DNA from: Acinetobacter calcoaceticus
Lineage (GTDB): Bacteria > Pseudomonadota > Gammaproteobacteria > Pseudomonadales > Moraxellaceae
Direction of reading: 5' to 3'
Length of the DNA stretch: 64,000 bases
Assembly (NCBI RefSeq): GCF_900520355.1
Contig: NZ_LS999521.1
Location: forward strand, 1,612,001-1,676,000
The notes under the pieces are model-generated. The model saw only the letters and a list, made by a program, of their open reading frames with translations. It did no database searches and was not told the DNA's origin. A program made the position numbers and the translations under genes. Below are positions 17,742-26,865 of the stretch, in pieces (positions within the stretch are counted from its first letter, which is position 1; each line of letters opens with the position of its first letter).

Positions 17742-18344
17742 ATGGGCAGTCTAAATCTTGCAGCTGTAACGGCGACAACTCCATACATTAAAAAGATCCA
17801 ATCATCTTTAGAAAAAGCAACGGGACAAACTATCCTTACTCCTGAAATTTGTAAGGTTAAACGTGTTGCTGGTGTTAGTGTCTTACCCGTTACTTTTTTC
17901 TTTTCTGGTGGTGCAACACTCACAATTTTTATCCGTGCGGTTGCCGATGTTACAAAGGCAGAAATTAACGATAAAGTCGTCGTATTGTCTGGTGATTTCA
18001 GTGATGACTATAAGCCTACTTTTGATAATGCTGTAAATGGTGTGGCAAAGCTTATTCGTGAAGCACAATCAAAGATTCAAGACCAAAACAAACGCGAAAA
18101 AGTGCGTCTACCTCCACGCCGTACTTCAGTAGATCAAAAGGCTAAAGAAGTTCAAGAACAAGAGCAAAAGCTTGATGAAGATTTAGCAAAACAAACGGCG
18201 CAACGGGATCAACTTTTGGAAAAAATTGAACTAGCCAAACAGCAGCTTGGTATTAGTTCTAATACGGAGGTTGGTCAATCCGAATTGGGAAAGTCGATTA
18301 GTGAAATCGTATCCATTTCAAGTGATATCAACTACAGAGGATGA
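17742..18344 (+). CDS. Phage protein with a beta domain and coiled-coil tail, distant DarA-N-like
   Basis: This protein of about 200 residues has a beta-rich N-terminal half (VLPVTFFFSGGATLTIFIR, then KVVVLSGDFSD) and a charged coiled-coil C-terminal half. The arrangement, beta strand with a GG/DG turn, T-I-F, then a second strand and a basic helix, parallels the DarA-N-like protein at 62304, which suggests two diverged copies of one domain. In P1-type phages the Dar proteins enter with the DNA and protect it from restriction. That role here is a guess from a short resemblance; the family is otherwise unrecognised. Confidence 0.5.
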   Translation: MGSLNLAAVTATTPYIKKIQSSLEKATGQTILTPEICKVKRVAGVSVLPVTFFFSGGATLTIFIRAVADVTKAEINDKVVVLSGDFSDDYKPTFDNAVNGVAKLIREAQSKIQDQNKREKVRLPPRRTSVDQKAKEVQEQEQKLDEDLAKQTAQRDQLLEKIELAKQQLGISSNTEVGQSELGKSISEIVSISSDINYRG

Positions 18345-18454
18345 AGTCTTGTTTAAAAATTCCACTTCATTTAAAGTATTAAAACACAGCAAATTCAACT
18401 CCAAATGAATCTATTGAAAAGGTCATACTTGGTTCTACTTAGAGGAGGATGATA

Positions 18455-18673
18455 ATGAATAAAGTAATGTTAAATATGCCTCTTGAGTTACAGGCGAAAC
18501 GTGCAAAAGAAGCTGGTTTAACATTGCAAGAATGGCAAAAAGCAATGGAAATTAAATTAGCGAAAATGCATCGCAGTGCTGTTAAATCAATGAGACCGAC
18601 AGGTAAATTTGTTTCAGTTTCTCGTGCTGATGCTGAGCGTTTCCAAAGAAAAATGGATTCAGCAATTGCATAG
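18455..18673 (+). CDS. Small phage protein, 72 residues
   Basis: A strong AGGAGG lies 6 nt before the ATG at 18455, which is preferred over the ATG at 18449. The product is basic and helical with no known domain. Its ribosome site is among the strongest here, suggesting high expression. It is followed by another small gene before a terminator. Function unknown. Confidence 0.7.
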   Translation: MNKVMLNMPLELQAKRAKEAGLTLQEWQKAMEIKLAKMHRSAVKSMRPTGKFVSVSRADAERFQRKMDSAIA

Positions 18674-18747
18674 AATGCTTAAGAGTTTATGATTAAAAGG
18701 TTGCATAATTGCAGCCTTTTTTATTTAAAATTGAAAGGATTTATTGA

Positions 18748-18885
18748 ATGAAAAATACTAAAAGTGGTTTGAATAAAAATAAGAAGAACGAAATACCTTT
18801 AGTTCGAATTCTTACTACTAAAGAAATCGAATCATTGCGTCAAAACAAACGTGATGCTTATGCCCAAATGATGAAAATGAATTAA
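18748..18885 (+). CDS. Very small phage protein, 45 residues
   Basis: AAAGGA lies 8 nt before the ATG at 18748. The peptide is Lys/Asn-rich at the N-terminus and then helical (RILTTKEIESLRQNKRDAYAQ). It is followed 13 nt later by a strong terminator, so it is the last gene of the unit with the 72-residue protein. Function unknown; coding status rests on the ribosome site, the position and an amphipathic helix. Confidence 0.6.
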   Translation: MKNTKSGLNKNKKNEIPLVRILTTKEIESLRQNKRDAYAQMMKMN

Positions 18886-18898
18886 TAGTTATATTTTT

Positions 18899-18927
18899 AA
18901 AAAGACTGCCTAATAGCGGTCTTTTTT
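18899..18927 (+). terminator. Terminator before GGAAC module 3
   Basis: AAAAAGAC pairs with GTCTTTTT, with inner GC/GC pairs and a six-T tail. The next GGAAC motif begins 4 nt after the T-run. Confidence 0.75.
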
Positions 18928-18931
18928 GTTT

Positions 18932-18995
18932 TGGAACTCACTAAACATCGATCATTCTTAAACAATTACCCTTATAAAAATGCTAATAAAGGGTA
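18932..18995 (+). promoter_or_regulatory. GGAAC module 3
   Basis: TTTTGGAACT (motif 18932-18937) lies 63 nt before the ATG at 19001. TACCCTT (18967-18973) pairs with AAGGGTA (18989-18995), and the 3' arm is the ribosome site AAGGG. This fixes the start at 19001 rather than the upstream in-frame ATG at 18980, which lies inside the hairpin loop. Confidence 0.65.
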
Positions 18996-19000
18996 GTGCA

Positions 19001-19357
19001 ATGCAAATTCAGATCGGTATCGATATTGTCTTAATTCTTGCGTTTTTTACTTATCTCTACGTTGTAACCGGATGGAATAGTAAAAATAAAGCAACATCTA
19101 TAAAACAATTACGCCAATTGCCTATTAGTCTTCTATTTAAAGAAATCAGATTGATGTACTTCATATGCATGGCATGCGTATTGATCACCATTCTTTTGGT
19201 TGATTGGCGAATCTATAACGTTGCTAATTATTTTGATGCATTAAGCGTTTCACTTTGGATATTTATTATCTATTTCTCAATTTTTTCAACTTATCAGATT
19301 GGCACGGCAATTCTAGTGAAGCTTTTGACGATTTTTTGCAATAGGTCGTCTTCTTAA
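19001..19357 (+). CDS. Small multi-pass membrane protein of the prophage
   Basis: This 118-residue protein has three or four hydrophobic helices (VLILAFFTYLYVV, MYFICMACVLITILLV, a long segment from LWIFIIYF to LLTIFC) separated by short basic loops. No family is recognised. Its TAA overlaps the ATG of the baseplate gene by one base. Small phage membrane proteins at this place may be holin-like or superinfection-exclusion proteins, but nothing in the sequence decides this. Confidence 0.65.
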   Translation: MQIQIGIDIVLILAFFTYLYVVTGWNSKNKATSIKQLRQLPISLLFKEIRLMYFICMACVLITILLVDWRIYNVANYFDALSVSLWIFIIYFSIFSTYQIGTAILVKLLTIFCNRSSS

Positions 19358-19695
19358 TGATCACTGCTAAAACAATCTTAGATATGGTCGGTTATTGGCT
19401 TAATCACCCCGTCAATGGAAAATATGGTTCGGATTTTGGTGCACCTATTTATGAGCTCCTAATGACACCACTCGACGCGAGAGTTGCTGATAGTTTCATT
19501 AATAAGATGAAGAAAGACATACCTATTTTATCTGAGCTTAATTCTGATCAATTAGCACTTTACTCAGAAACAGAAGGTTTTGAGACTGTCCATATTTATT
19601 TAAACATCATGAATGTGAATATTGACCTAAACCAAGTAGCAGAACGACTAAGTAAACCAGTAACAGGTGAAACATATGACATTAATGCAAGCTGA
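19357..19695 (+). CDS. Baseplate wedge protein, gp25/GpW-like
   Basis: This 112-residue protein resembles the gp25/W family of contractile-tail baseplates, judged by size, position and the N-terminal pattern NGKYGSDFGAPIYELLMTPLDARVADSFINKMKKDI. It directly precedes the J-like and I-like wedge genes, the order W-J-I found in P2-like phages and related injection machines. The last 20 nt overlap the next gene. Confidence 0.65.
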   Translation: MITAKTILDMVGYWLNHPVNGKYGSDFGAPIYELLMTPLDARVADSFINKMKKDIPILSELNSDQLALYSETEGFETVHIYLNIMNVNIDLNQVAERLSKPVTGETYDINAS

Positions 19696-21121
19696 TTTTG
19701 AAGCCCAGCTCCAAGCAGCGATAGATGATTATGAGATTCAGGAACGTTACAAAGCTCAAGATCCACTAGTCGTTCACCAGCTGCGTTCTATGGCTAGTTT
19801 TTTAACTGCATTTGGCCCAGAAATCGATATCGCATCAATTGAGCCATTCACTAAGACACGTGACCGTTCCATTATTGCAGATGCAACTAATAAAGGCATT
19901 TTACCAATAGGGACGCCGTGCCAGCATTACATGGAAATCATTAATCGATCTACAAATCCTATTAGCTTTAGCCAAGGTAGAATGATTGAGGATCATAGCG
20001 GCGGTAGAGTGTGGCGATTACTTCAATCAATTACAGTTAAAGCTGGTGAAACTGCAGAAGTAATTGCAGAGCAAAGCGAATACCGTGAAATCAAATACGT
20101 TATTCCAGTAACTGAAGGTTTTCATAAATATCGATTAGATCTTTTAGAGGACCTTTCATTTGCAAATATTTCTATTAAGCAGGGCAATAATAACTTTGTA
20201 ATTAAGCCACGCTGGATGAATGTTGAACCTGGTGAATATGCTGTTACGGTCACTACAGATAATCTTAGAAGATTATTTATTGAATTCGGTGATTCTGAGA
20301 GAGCAGGTCGGACAGTACAAGCAAATAAAACAATAACTTTTGGGATACTTGAAACTTATGGTGAGGTTGATGCCAATCGTTTGAAAGATGCAGCTTTACT
20401 TGATGTTCTTACTAATGATGAGCAGCGTGTATCAGTGCGTTTTAAAGTCGGTGGATTGGTGAGACAAGGTGTTGATCCATTATCTGTTTCTGAATTACGT
20501 TTATTATCAAGCTATCCTTCACTTTATGACGATGACGCCGTATTTCTGGGGAACTTTGACTATGCGGTCCGTAAAAAGTTTATGAAACGGGCTCAGTTTA
20601 TTTCTGTCTGGAATGAAACACTTCAAGAGCAACATTTTGCGATTACTTACCGCGACATTAATCATTTAAATCTTGTAGTTGTTGCTAAAAACCCAGATGA
20701 GCAAACGACCTTAGAGCAAGATATCTGCAGTTATATTGGTTATTGCGATAACTTGTATAAAGACAAGGTAAATGTACATGACGTAGTAGAAAAGCCATTA
20801 CCAATAACAATCACGGGCACATTAGCCTCAGTACATAATACTGATATGGTTAAAACCCAAATTATCGAATTAATAGTTCAGCGCTATGGCCGTGAATCGC
20901 TTAGCTCAAGCAGGTGGTTAGTGAATGGTTTTAATAGTCAAGAAATGGCAAAGCTTATTAATGACAATATCGTAGCTTTTCAAGACCGGATGAGTGATTT
21001 CTCAATCAAACTTTCAAATGAGATTAATAAACCTAATGAATGGGTTTACGTCACTAAAGACAGTATTACAGTAAATATGGAGCGTACAGCTGATATTTCG
21101 GGGGCAACATGGACCCTATAA
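19676..21121 (+). CDS. Baseplate wedge protein, GpJ-like
   Basis: This protein of about 481 residues lies where GpJ is expected, between W-like and I-like genes. The start at 19676 follows AGGTGAAAC, giving an 8-nt spacing; an upstream GTG at 19667 is less likely. The N-terminal part is helical and the middle is beta-rich with repeated domains (PIGTPCQHYMEI, FKVGGLVRQGV), ending PLPITITGTLASVHNTD as in J proteins, which have a similar IT-TG-L segment. Assignment depends on gene order and general pattern rather than a long motif. Confidence 0.65.
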   Translation: MTLMQADFEAQLQAAIDDYEIQERYKAQDPLVVHQLRSMASFLTAFGPEIDIASIEPFTKTRDRSIIADATNKGILPIGTPCQHYMEIINRSTNPISFSQGRMIEDHSGGRVWRLLQSITVKAGETAEVIAEQSEYREIKYVIPVTEGFHKYRLDLLEDLSFANISIKQGNNNFVIKPRWMNVEPGEYAVTVTTDNLRRLFIEFGDSERAGRTVQANKTITFGILETYGEVDANRLKDAALLDVLTNDEQRVSVRFKVGGLVRQGVDPLSVSELRLLSSYPSLYDDDAVFLGNFDYAVRKKFMKRAQFISVWNETLQEQHFAITYRDINHLNLVVVAKNPDEQTTLEQDICSYIGYCDNLYKDKVNVHDVVEKPLPITITGTLASVHNTDMVKTQIIELIVQRYGRESLSSSRWLVNGFNSQEMAKLINDNIVAFQDRMSDFSIKLSNEINKPNEWVYVTKDSITVNMERTADISGATWTL

Positions 21122-21723
21122 ACTTTACACGACCTATTGACGAACACTATGTAAATACTGGCTTAGAGACGGCACTCTCAAAAGCATTTAAGAAAGTATT
21201 TGCACAAAACTTTGAACAGTCTCTACAAGACTTGCTCGATTATGGTTGCCCTCACATCGGTAGTAAAACAGTTATAGAACGGTTCTCAAAACAAAATGGA
21301 CTTGTTGTTTTAAGACGTAATAACACTTCTGACACGTTGATGAGAATTATCTACTCCAATTGGAGCAGTATGGGTAATAAAAGGGGAATAGCCTTTTTAG
21401 AGTTCATTTTGAGAATGTTGTGGGGAAAGGACCATTTTCAGATTATCCGGTTATGGCATAGCTTGGAAAAGCTAAAAGAATATCCTATTTATTTATCTGA
21501 TGTAGAAAAGCCAAATTACTTCTTAACTAGTCGCATTAGAATTGTTTTAGATAAAACAGTTGATGCAAATGAAGTGGTGGAGCTGTCACCTATATTACGG
21601 CGTTTAGTACCAGCCAATATTGTTGTTAAAGTTCACTCGATGGCATTTGATAGGGATTTAGGTGCTTCAAGTTTTGCAGCAGCAATAGTAGTAAAGCCAT
21701 TTGAGATTTATAACTTAATTTAA
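21109..21723 (+). CDS. Baseplate wedge protein, GpI-like
   Basis: This 204-residue protein overlaps the J-like gene by 13 nt and completes a W-J-I series. The C-terminal half resembles tail protein I: YFLTSRIRIVLDKTVDANEVVELSPILRRLVPANIVV, in which a strand is followed by the helix that packs against the J protein. Together the three genes indicate a contractile tail. The unit ends here; the next gene is the Rhs insertion. Confidence 0.65.
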   Translation: MDPINFTRPIDEHYVNTGLETALSKAFKKVFAQNFEQSLQDLLDYGCPHIGSKTVIERFSKQNGLVVLRRNNTSDTLMRIIYSNWSSMGNKRGIAFLEFILRMLWGKDHFQIIRLWHSLEKLKEYPIYLSDVEKPNYFLTSRIRIVLDKTVDANEVVELSPILRRLVPANIVVKVHSMAFDRDLGASSFAAAIVVKPFEIYNLI

Positions 21724-21909
21724 ATCAATAGGTTGTATAACCGTTCTTTTTACTATGCTGGGAATTTATCAGATTATTCTCTGAGATAACCAGCATCAGT
21801 TGAAACCTCTAAATGCAATTGATTCCTATTTATTATTGATAATAATATTCATTTGTAATAAAGTTTATAGTTTATGTAGCACTTTTAAAAATATAAAGGT
21901 TATAAAAAC
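21724..21909 (+). promoter_or_regulatory. Leader of the Rhs gene; no GGAAC motif
   Basis: This 186-nt AT-rich gap has a long imperfect hairpin, GCTGG plus TTATCAGA with a complementary TCTGA-GATAA-CCAGC, around 21757-21797, which may end the baseplate transcript. It lacks the GGAAC module used by neighbouring phage genes, which suggests that the Rhs cassette has its own expression. A clear promoter could not be picked. Confidence 0.45.
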
Positions 21910-24900
21910 ATGCATTTGAAAAAAAATATTTCGATATTAGTAACTACAAGTATCGTGAGTAGTTCTGTATTAGCTGTAGATCCGATATATGTTGGCACAT
22001 TACCGCCTTTAACATTCTACGGTACGCCAGATCCTGTATTAGACATAAACCAGATAAATTCAACCTCACAAATCTTTTATCAAGACATGCATAGGGGCAT
22101 TCATCCTATTTATAATTCGAATCAAACAGCTAGTGTATTCAAGAGTGGAGATAACAGTGATTGTCAAACGCCTAATCCTGTAAGAATTAATAGTGGGGAA
22201 AAACTGCATGAAGAAGTTGCTTTTACAACTAATTGGGAAATGCCTTTAAATTATTCTAGAATCTATTATTCACAAGATAAAAAGAATGAGATAGTAAGTG
22301 ATTTAGGTTTTACCCTAGACAGTACAAGTTTTGGAAAACGATGGGCTGATAATTATGATGTACAGTTAAGAGATAAGGCAATTTATGCTTATCAAAATAA
22401 AGTACAGTTTATTAGGCAACTACCCGATGGTGCATTTTCACCTATTTCTGAAGCAAGAGATTATAGTCAAATATCTAATCCATATACTTTACCGAATGGA
22501 GATATAGAAACATATACAATAGAAGTTTTTAATAATAGTCCACGCCTGCATCATGGAAACATAAAGAGTAGAAAAAATTTACATGGGATTGGTTGGGAGC
22601 AAACAACTGACTCAGCGACACGGATAACTACAATTACCCATACGAATGGCAAAACTATTAAAATAAAACCCGCAGGTAATTCTACAACTGAGGTAACGGA
22701 TCCTGCTGGAAATGTTTATACTTTCAAATGGAATGGTACACGGCTTGTCGAACTAATTTACCCAAATAATTTGGGGAAAAAAACATATCATTATGGAGAG
22801 AATGGAGCTGGTGCGGATCTTCTTACAGGTATTTCTATTGATGGTAAACGTTATTCGACTTATCTCTACGATGGTGAAAGAACAATACAAAGTGGCCGCA
22901 GTGATGGAACTCAAACTTTTAAATTAGAGTATGGCAATAATTATACTATTGTAACTAATCCTTTAGGTGCTGTTTCTAAGTATATTTATACAAATGATAA
23001 TAAAGATAAGTTGACTAAAATCGAACGTAGTGGTGTAAATAATTGTCCAAATAGTAATGCTGTAACTAAATACGATAATAATGGGTATGTTAGTTCTGAA
23101 ATCGATTGGAATGGAATTGAAACTACTTATCGACGTGATGCAAATGGGCTGTTGATAGAAAAAAGTACACCTGCGAGTAAATCAGTTACCAAATACACTT
23201 GGCTTAACTCACCCTATTTAATTAGTAAAGTCGAAAATCTAAAGAATAATATCGTGACATCTGACATCACGTATTCATATTATTCTTCAACTGATACTGC
23301 TAAAAATCGTATTAAAAGTATTAAATCTTGTAGTAAAGTTGGAACAACTACCTGTAAAACAATTGGTTATGGTTATACATTCCATAGCAATGGTATGCTT
23401 AAAGATGTAGCAATAAATACTAATGAAAAAACATCAACTTATACTTATGATGCTATAGGGAATCTTATTCAATATAAAAACCCTTTAGGTCATATTACAA
23501 CTTATTCTAATTATGATGGTTTGGGTAATGTCGGTAAAATTACTGATCCAAATGGGTTTGTAATTGAGTTTAGCTATGATGCACGTGGACGTGTCATAAA
23601 TAAAAAAGAAACTCTAGCCAGTGATCAAATTCGTACAACCACCTATCAATATGGAGCTTTTGGAATTACGCAAACTGAAACTAACGGTATGCGTGAGACG
23701 ATTAATTATAATGATAACGGTACAGTTGCGAGTATAACAAACGGGACAGGTAACACGATCTTAAGTGGACAATATTTTACTTATTCTAAATTAGGAAAAT
23801 TATTACGTGTAGATTATAAGGAAGGTTCTAATATTCGCTTTAGTCAGATAAAAGAACATAATCAACTTGGATGGACGACAGCAAATAAAGGGAATAACGC
23901 GCAAAAAATCACTTATGAATATGATGGAAATGGAAATATCATCAAAGAAACTGACTCTTTTGGAAAAATCACTACATATGCCTATGATGCGAATAACTAT
24001 TTAAGTGAAGTGAAACGACCAGATGGTTCAACTACCCAAACAATCTATGATGCCAATGGTAATTTGACTTCCATAAAAGATGGTAAAGGTAATACTACAA
24101 GTCATACCTATGATGGCTTTGGAAACTTATTATCATCTCAAAGCCCAGACAAAGGATTAACAAAATTTAGTTATAATGTCGATGGAAACGTAATTCAGCT
24201 GACACGTGCCAATAATATAGTTACCACATATACTTACGATGTATTAGGACGTCAAACTAAAGCGCAGACTGGTACTCAAGTGCATGCATGGGTATATGAT
24301 AATTGTACAAATGGTAAAGGCCGTTTGTGTGGAACATCGGATGGTACAAGCTCTTCAGGATATGGATACAATAAAGCTGGACAAATGATTGTTCAGACCA
24401 GAGTGATAAACGGTACAAATTATCAAACACATTGGTCCTATGATAACTATGGACGTTTAAGCAGTGAAAGTTTTGCAAATGATAGTTATAAAATATCATA
24501 TGGCTATGACACTTTGAGCAGAATCAATACAGTTAAAGTTCGAGTACAAGGTGCTGATAAAGATGTAGTTAAAAATATTACATATGAACCTTATGGTGAT
24601 ATTAAAAGTTGGACATACGGGAATGGTTTAACACGTACAACTAGTTTTGATAAGGATTATAGAATTACTGGTATTAATACAGAGGCCATTCAAAAGTTAA
24701 GTCATAGCTATAATACAAATAACTTGATTAGCAATGTTGATAATAGTCTAGAAGTAAATCGATCGGCTACTTATACTTATGATGCTATAGGGCAACTTAC
24801 TAAATCAGCTTCTACACAATATACAGAAAGTTGGACTTTTGATAAAAATTCAAATCGAAGCACTCGAGTAGGTAATACTAACCTAACAACAAATTATCAA

Positions 24901-25983
24901 ACTAATATTGGAAATAGATTAGCCAGTACGACAACAACTGAAGCAAAAAGCTTTAGCTATGATGTGCTTGGAAATTTAATTAAAAAAACTGGTCATGGAG
25001 GGATTGTAGATTACAGCTATGATGGCTTTAATCGCCTAAAAACTGTGAAAGCTGGAAGCAACAGTACAAGTTATGATTATGATGTATTTAATTTGCGAAC
25101 TAGGAAAACTGGTGGAGCTGGCAACGTAAATTATATTTACTCCCCAGATGGCAGATTATTAGGTGAATCAAATACTTCAGATACTAATATCAGTACAGCT
25201 TATGTTTGGTTGTATGGACAGGTAATTGGTGTGGTCCGCAACAATACATTAAATTTTGTACATAATGATCATTTAGGAAGACCTGAAGTTTTAACTAATG
25301 CCTCTAAGACTATTGTATGGAAATCTCAAAATAACAGTTATGACAGCAATGTGATTCAAAGCAGTATTGGACAATTTAACATTGGTTTACCAGGTCAATA
25401 TTATGATGTGGAATCTGGGCTTTGGTACAACTGGAATAGATATTTTGATGGAACTGTAGGTCGTTATACGCAACCTGACCCAATTGGATTAGCTGGTGGA
25501 GTAAATACTTATACGTATGTTGGGAATAATCCTGTGAATTTTATTGACCCCTATGGTTTATGGTCATTAAGTATTGAAGGTTATTATGGTGTAGGTGGTG
25601 GTGCTTCAATTAGTTATAACAATGGGACATTAGAAGTTACTGGTAAACTTGGTGTCGGGCTTGGTGCAGGGGTTGGTCTTGACCCTAATGGCAAACCTTC
25701 GAAACATGCACTGGATTGTGGTTCAGGTGCTATCGCAAGAACTAATTCAAAACTAGAAATGGGGGCGGGAATTGGACCAATAGAAGCTACACTTTTCGGA
25801 GTTTCAGGATATACAGGGAATGGACTTGTACAATCAGAAAAAGGTGGTGATTTTCAATTTAACAAACCTCAATTAGTTATACCTGGTGTTACTGTCGATC
25901 CTTCGAAAAAGTTTTCATGGCGTATAGGGGGAAGTGTGGGCGGCAATGTTTCTGCAGAATTCGGTCATTATTCTAATTGGTAA
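21910..25983 (+). CDS. Secreted Rhs/YD-repeat protein
   Basis: This 1,357-residue Rhs-family protein starts with a Sec signal peptide (cleavage likely after residue 22, SSVLA). The region VRINSGEKLHEEVAF matches the DUF6531-type start of Rhs shells. Some 700 residues of YD repeats follow (for example TYTYDAIGNLIQYKN). The core ends with DHLGRPEVLTN, then QPDPIGLAGGVNTYTYVGNNPVN and IDPYGLWS near residue 1214, the usual autocleavage region. The last ~143 residues form a Gly-rich variable tip with no recognised toxin motif. A small membrane protein gene follows 5 nt later, as immunity genes do. The cassette lies between phage baseplate genes and is probably lysogenic-conversion cargo. Confidence 0.9.
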   Translation: MHLKKNISILVTTSIVSSSVLAVDPIYVGTLPPLTFYGTPDPVLDINQINSTSQIFYQDMHRGIHPIYNSNQTASVFKSGDNSDCQTPNPVRINSGEKLHEEVAFTTNWEMPLNYSRIYYSQDKKNEIVSDLGFTLDSTSFGKRWADNYDVQLRDKAIYAYQNKVQFIRQLPDGAFSPISEARDYSQISNPYTLPNGDIETYTIEVFNNSPRLHHGNIKSRKNLHGIGWEQTTDSATRITTITHTNGKTIKIKPAGNSTTEVTDPAGNVYTFKWNGTRLVELIYPNNLGKKTYHYGENGAGADLLTGISIDGKRYSTYLYDGERTIQSGRSDGTQTFKLEYGNNYTIVTNPLGAVSKYIYTNDNKDKLTKIERSGVNNCPNSNAVTKYDNNGYVSSEIDWNGIETTYRRDANGLLIEKSTPASKSVTKYTWLNSPYLISKVENLKNNIVTSDITYSYYSSTDTAKNRIKSIKSCSKVGTTTCKTIGYGYTFHSNGMLKDVAINTNEKTSTYTYDAIGNLIQYKNPLGHITTYSNYDGLGNVGKITDPNGFVIEFSYDARGRVINKKETLASDQIRTTTYQYGAFGITQTETNGMRETINYNDNGTVASITNGTGNTILSGQYFTYSKLGKLLRVDYKEGSNIRFSQIKEHNQLGWTTANKGNNAQKITYEYDGNGNIIKETDSFGKITTYAYDANNYLSEVKRPDGSTTQTIYDANGNLTSIKDGKGNTTSHTYDGFGNLLSSQSPDKGLTKFSYNVDGNVIQLTRANNIVTTYTYDVLGRQTKAQTGTQVHAWVYDNCTNGKGRLCGTSDGTSSSGYGYNKAGQMIVQTRVINGTNYQTHWSYDNYGRLSSESFANDSYKISYGYDTLSRINTVKVRVQGADKDVVKNITYEPYGDIKSWTYGNGLTRTTSFDKDYRITGINTEAIQKLSHSYNTNNLISNVDNSLEVNRSATYTYDAIGQLTKSASTQYTESWTFDKNSNRSTRVGNTNLTTNYQTNIGNRLASTTTTEAKSFSYDVLGNLIKKTGHGGIVDYSYDGFNRLKTVKAGSNSTSYDYDVFNLRTRKTGGAGNVNYIYSPDGRLLGESNTSDTNISTAYVWLYGQVIGVVRNNTLNFVHNDHLGRPEVLTNASKTIVWKSQNNSYDSNVIQSSIGQFNIGLPGQYYDVESGLWYNWNRYFDGTVGRYTQPDPIGLAGGVNTYTYVGNNPVNFIDPYGLWSLSIEGYYGVGGGASISYNNGTLEVTGKLGVGLGAGVGLDPNGKPSKHALDCGSGAIARTNSKLEMGAGIGPIEATLFGVSGYTGNGLVQSEKGGDFQFNKPQLVIPGVTVDPSKKFSWRIGGSVGGNVSAEFGHYSNW

Positions 25984-25988
25984 TTATC

Positions 25989-26312
25989 ATGAAAAAATTT
26001 ATAATTTTTGCTGTAATAGGTTTATTAATTGCCCTTTTAGTTGAGCCAGTACTAGATAAAGCAATGAAAAGTGATGAAGACACTAAATACATTGAAAAAA
26101 TACTTTCTGATGACTCTAAATTAAAGAAGGATTACGGAGAGGTTGAAAGCTATAGTATTGTTTCTAAAGGTAGGTTTTCTGGTTCGCCTAGTTTACCTGC
26201 CCATAACCATTATAAAATCCGTATTCAGACAAAAAATAATAGCCAAGTTATATTTCTTAATATATTTAAGGATGAATCAGGGAAATTATTAAAGTATGAA
26301 TACTCTGATTAA
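25989..26312 (+). CDS. Candidate Rhs immunity protein, membrane-anchored
   Basis: This 107-residue protein starts at the ATG at 25989, 5 nt after the Rhs stop. One N-terminal hydrophobic helix (IIFAVIGLLIALLVEPVL) anchors a mixed soluble domain. Position directly after an Rhs C-terminal tip, small size and absence elsewhere are the usual features of a cognate immunity gene. A ribosome site is hard to see, so translation may be coupled to Rhs. No family is recognised and neutralisation has not been shown. Confidence 0.55.
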   Translation: MKKFIIFAVIGLLIALLVEPVLDKAMKSDEDTKYIEKILSDDSKLKKDYGEVESYSIVSKGRFSGSPSLPAHNHYKIRIQTKNNSQVIFLNIFKDESGKLLKYEYSD

Positions 26313-26323
26313 TAATTATATTT

Positions 26324-26388
26324 TGGAACTGTTGAGTTAGCGCTCAAAGACAAAATGATTTCATAGTCCTGTACATAAGTTCAGGACT
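26324..26388 (+). promoter_or_regulatory. GGAAC module 4
   Basis: ATTTTGGAACT (motif 26324-26329) lies 66 nt before the ATG at 26396. The hairpin AGTCCTG (26365-26371) with CAGGACT (26382-26388) is followed by six T residues and then the start codon; AGGA in the 3' arm is the ribosome site. Confidence 0.65.
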
Positions 26389-26395
26389 TTTTTAT

Positions 26396-26854
26396 ATGCA
26401 ACAAGATCAAATTACTGTTTTAGTAGGAATTGCTGAAGGAATTAATAAGAATGATGAAAACCTCTTGGTTGATCACTTCTTAGGGTATGCAAACCGAGAA
26501 TTAGAACCACAAGAAATTGATAATGTAGTTAAAGGGGAAATGGTTGAAGGCATCACAGCCTACAAGCAAGGGCACTACTATAAGATTTCATCTAATAATG
26601 AAAAGCAAAATGCCAATGACTTTGAAATTAGCATTCACTTCCAAGATGGCCCAATCTCAGAACATGGTATTAATGGGGCGACCAGTGAAGCGTTATTACA
26701 AATCCTAATCCACCGTACAAAGACTTTGGATGAAAATTTCCCAAGTGAGTTCAACAAACAAGCGATTGCTTATATGGAAAGTGCGTTGAACGAATTTAAT
26801 AAGCGAACATCCGAGCGCCGTGCTCGTGGTGTTGAAGGCACACTTGTTAAGTAA
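26396..26854 (+). CDS. Acb2/Tad1-like domain protein, possible anti-CBASS/Thoeris sponge
   Basis: This 152-residue protein ends with a segment I associate with the Acb2/Tad1 hairpin domain: FQDGPISEHGINGATSEAL, then LLQILIHRTKTL, NKQAIAYMESALNEF and NKRTSERRARGVEGT. Such phage proteins bind cyclic nucleotide signals and so silence CBASS or Thoeris immunity. The first ~75 residues are not recognised and may be a second domain. The family link is from remembered motifs, without a search. A GGAAC module drives it together with the next small gene, so it may be produced with virion proteins or early in infection. Confidence 0.5.
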   Translation: MQQDQITVLVGIAEGINKNDENLLVDHFLGYANRELEPQEIDNVVKGEMVEGITAYKQGHYYKISSNNEKQNANDFEISIHFQDGPISEHGINGATSEALLQILIHRTKTLDENFPSEFNKQAIAYMESALNEFNKRTSERRARGVEGTLVK

Positions 26855-26865
26855 TTGGGTGAAGT

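Noticed and set aside
18980..19000. Start of the membrane protein at 18980
   Set aside because: This ATG is in the loop of the leader hairpin and lacks a ribosome site, while the ATG at 19001 follows AAGGG.
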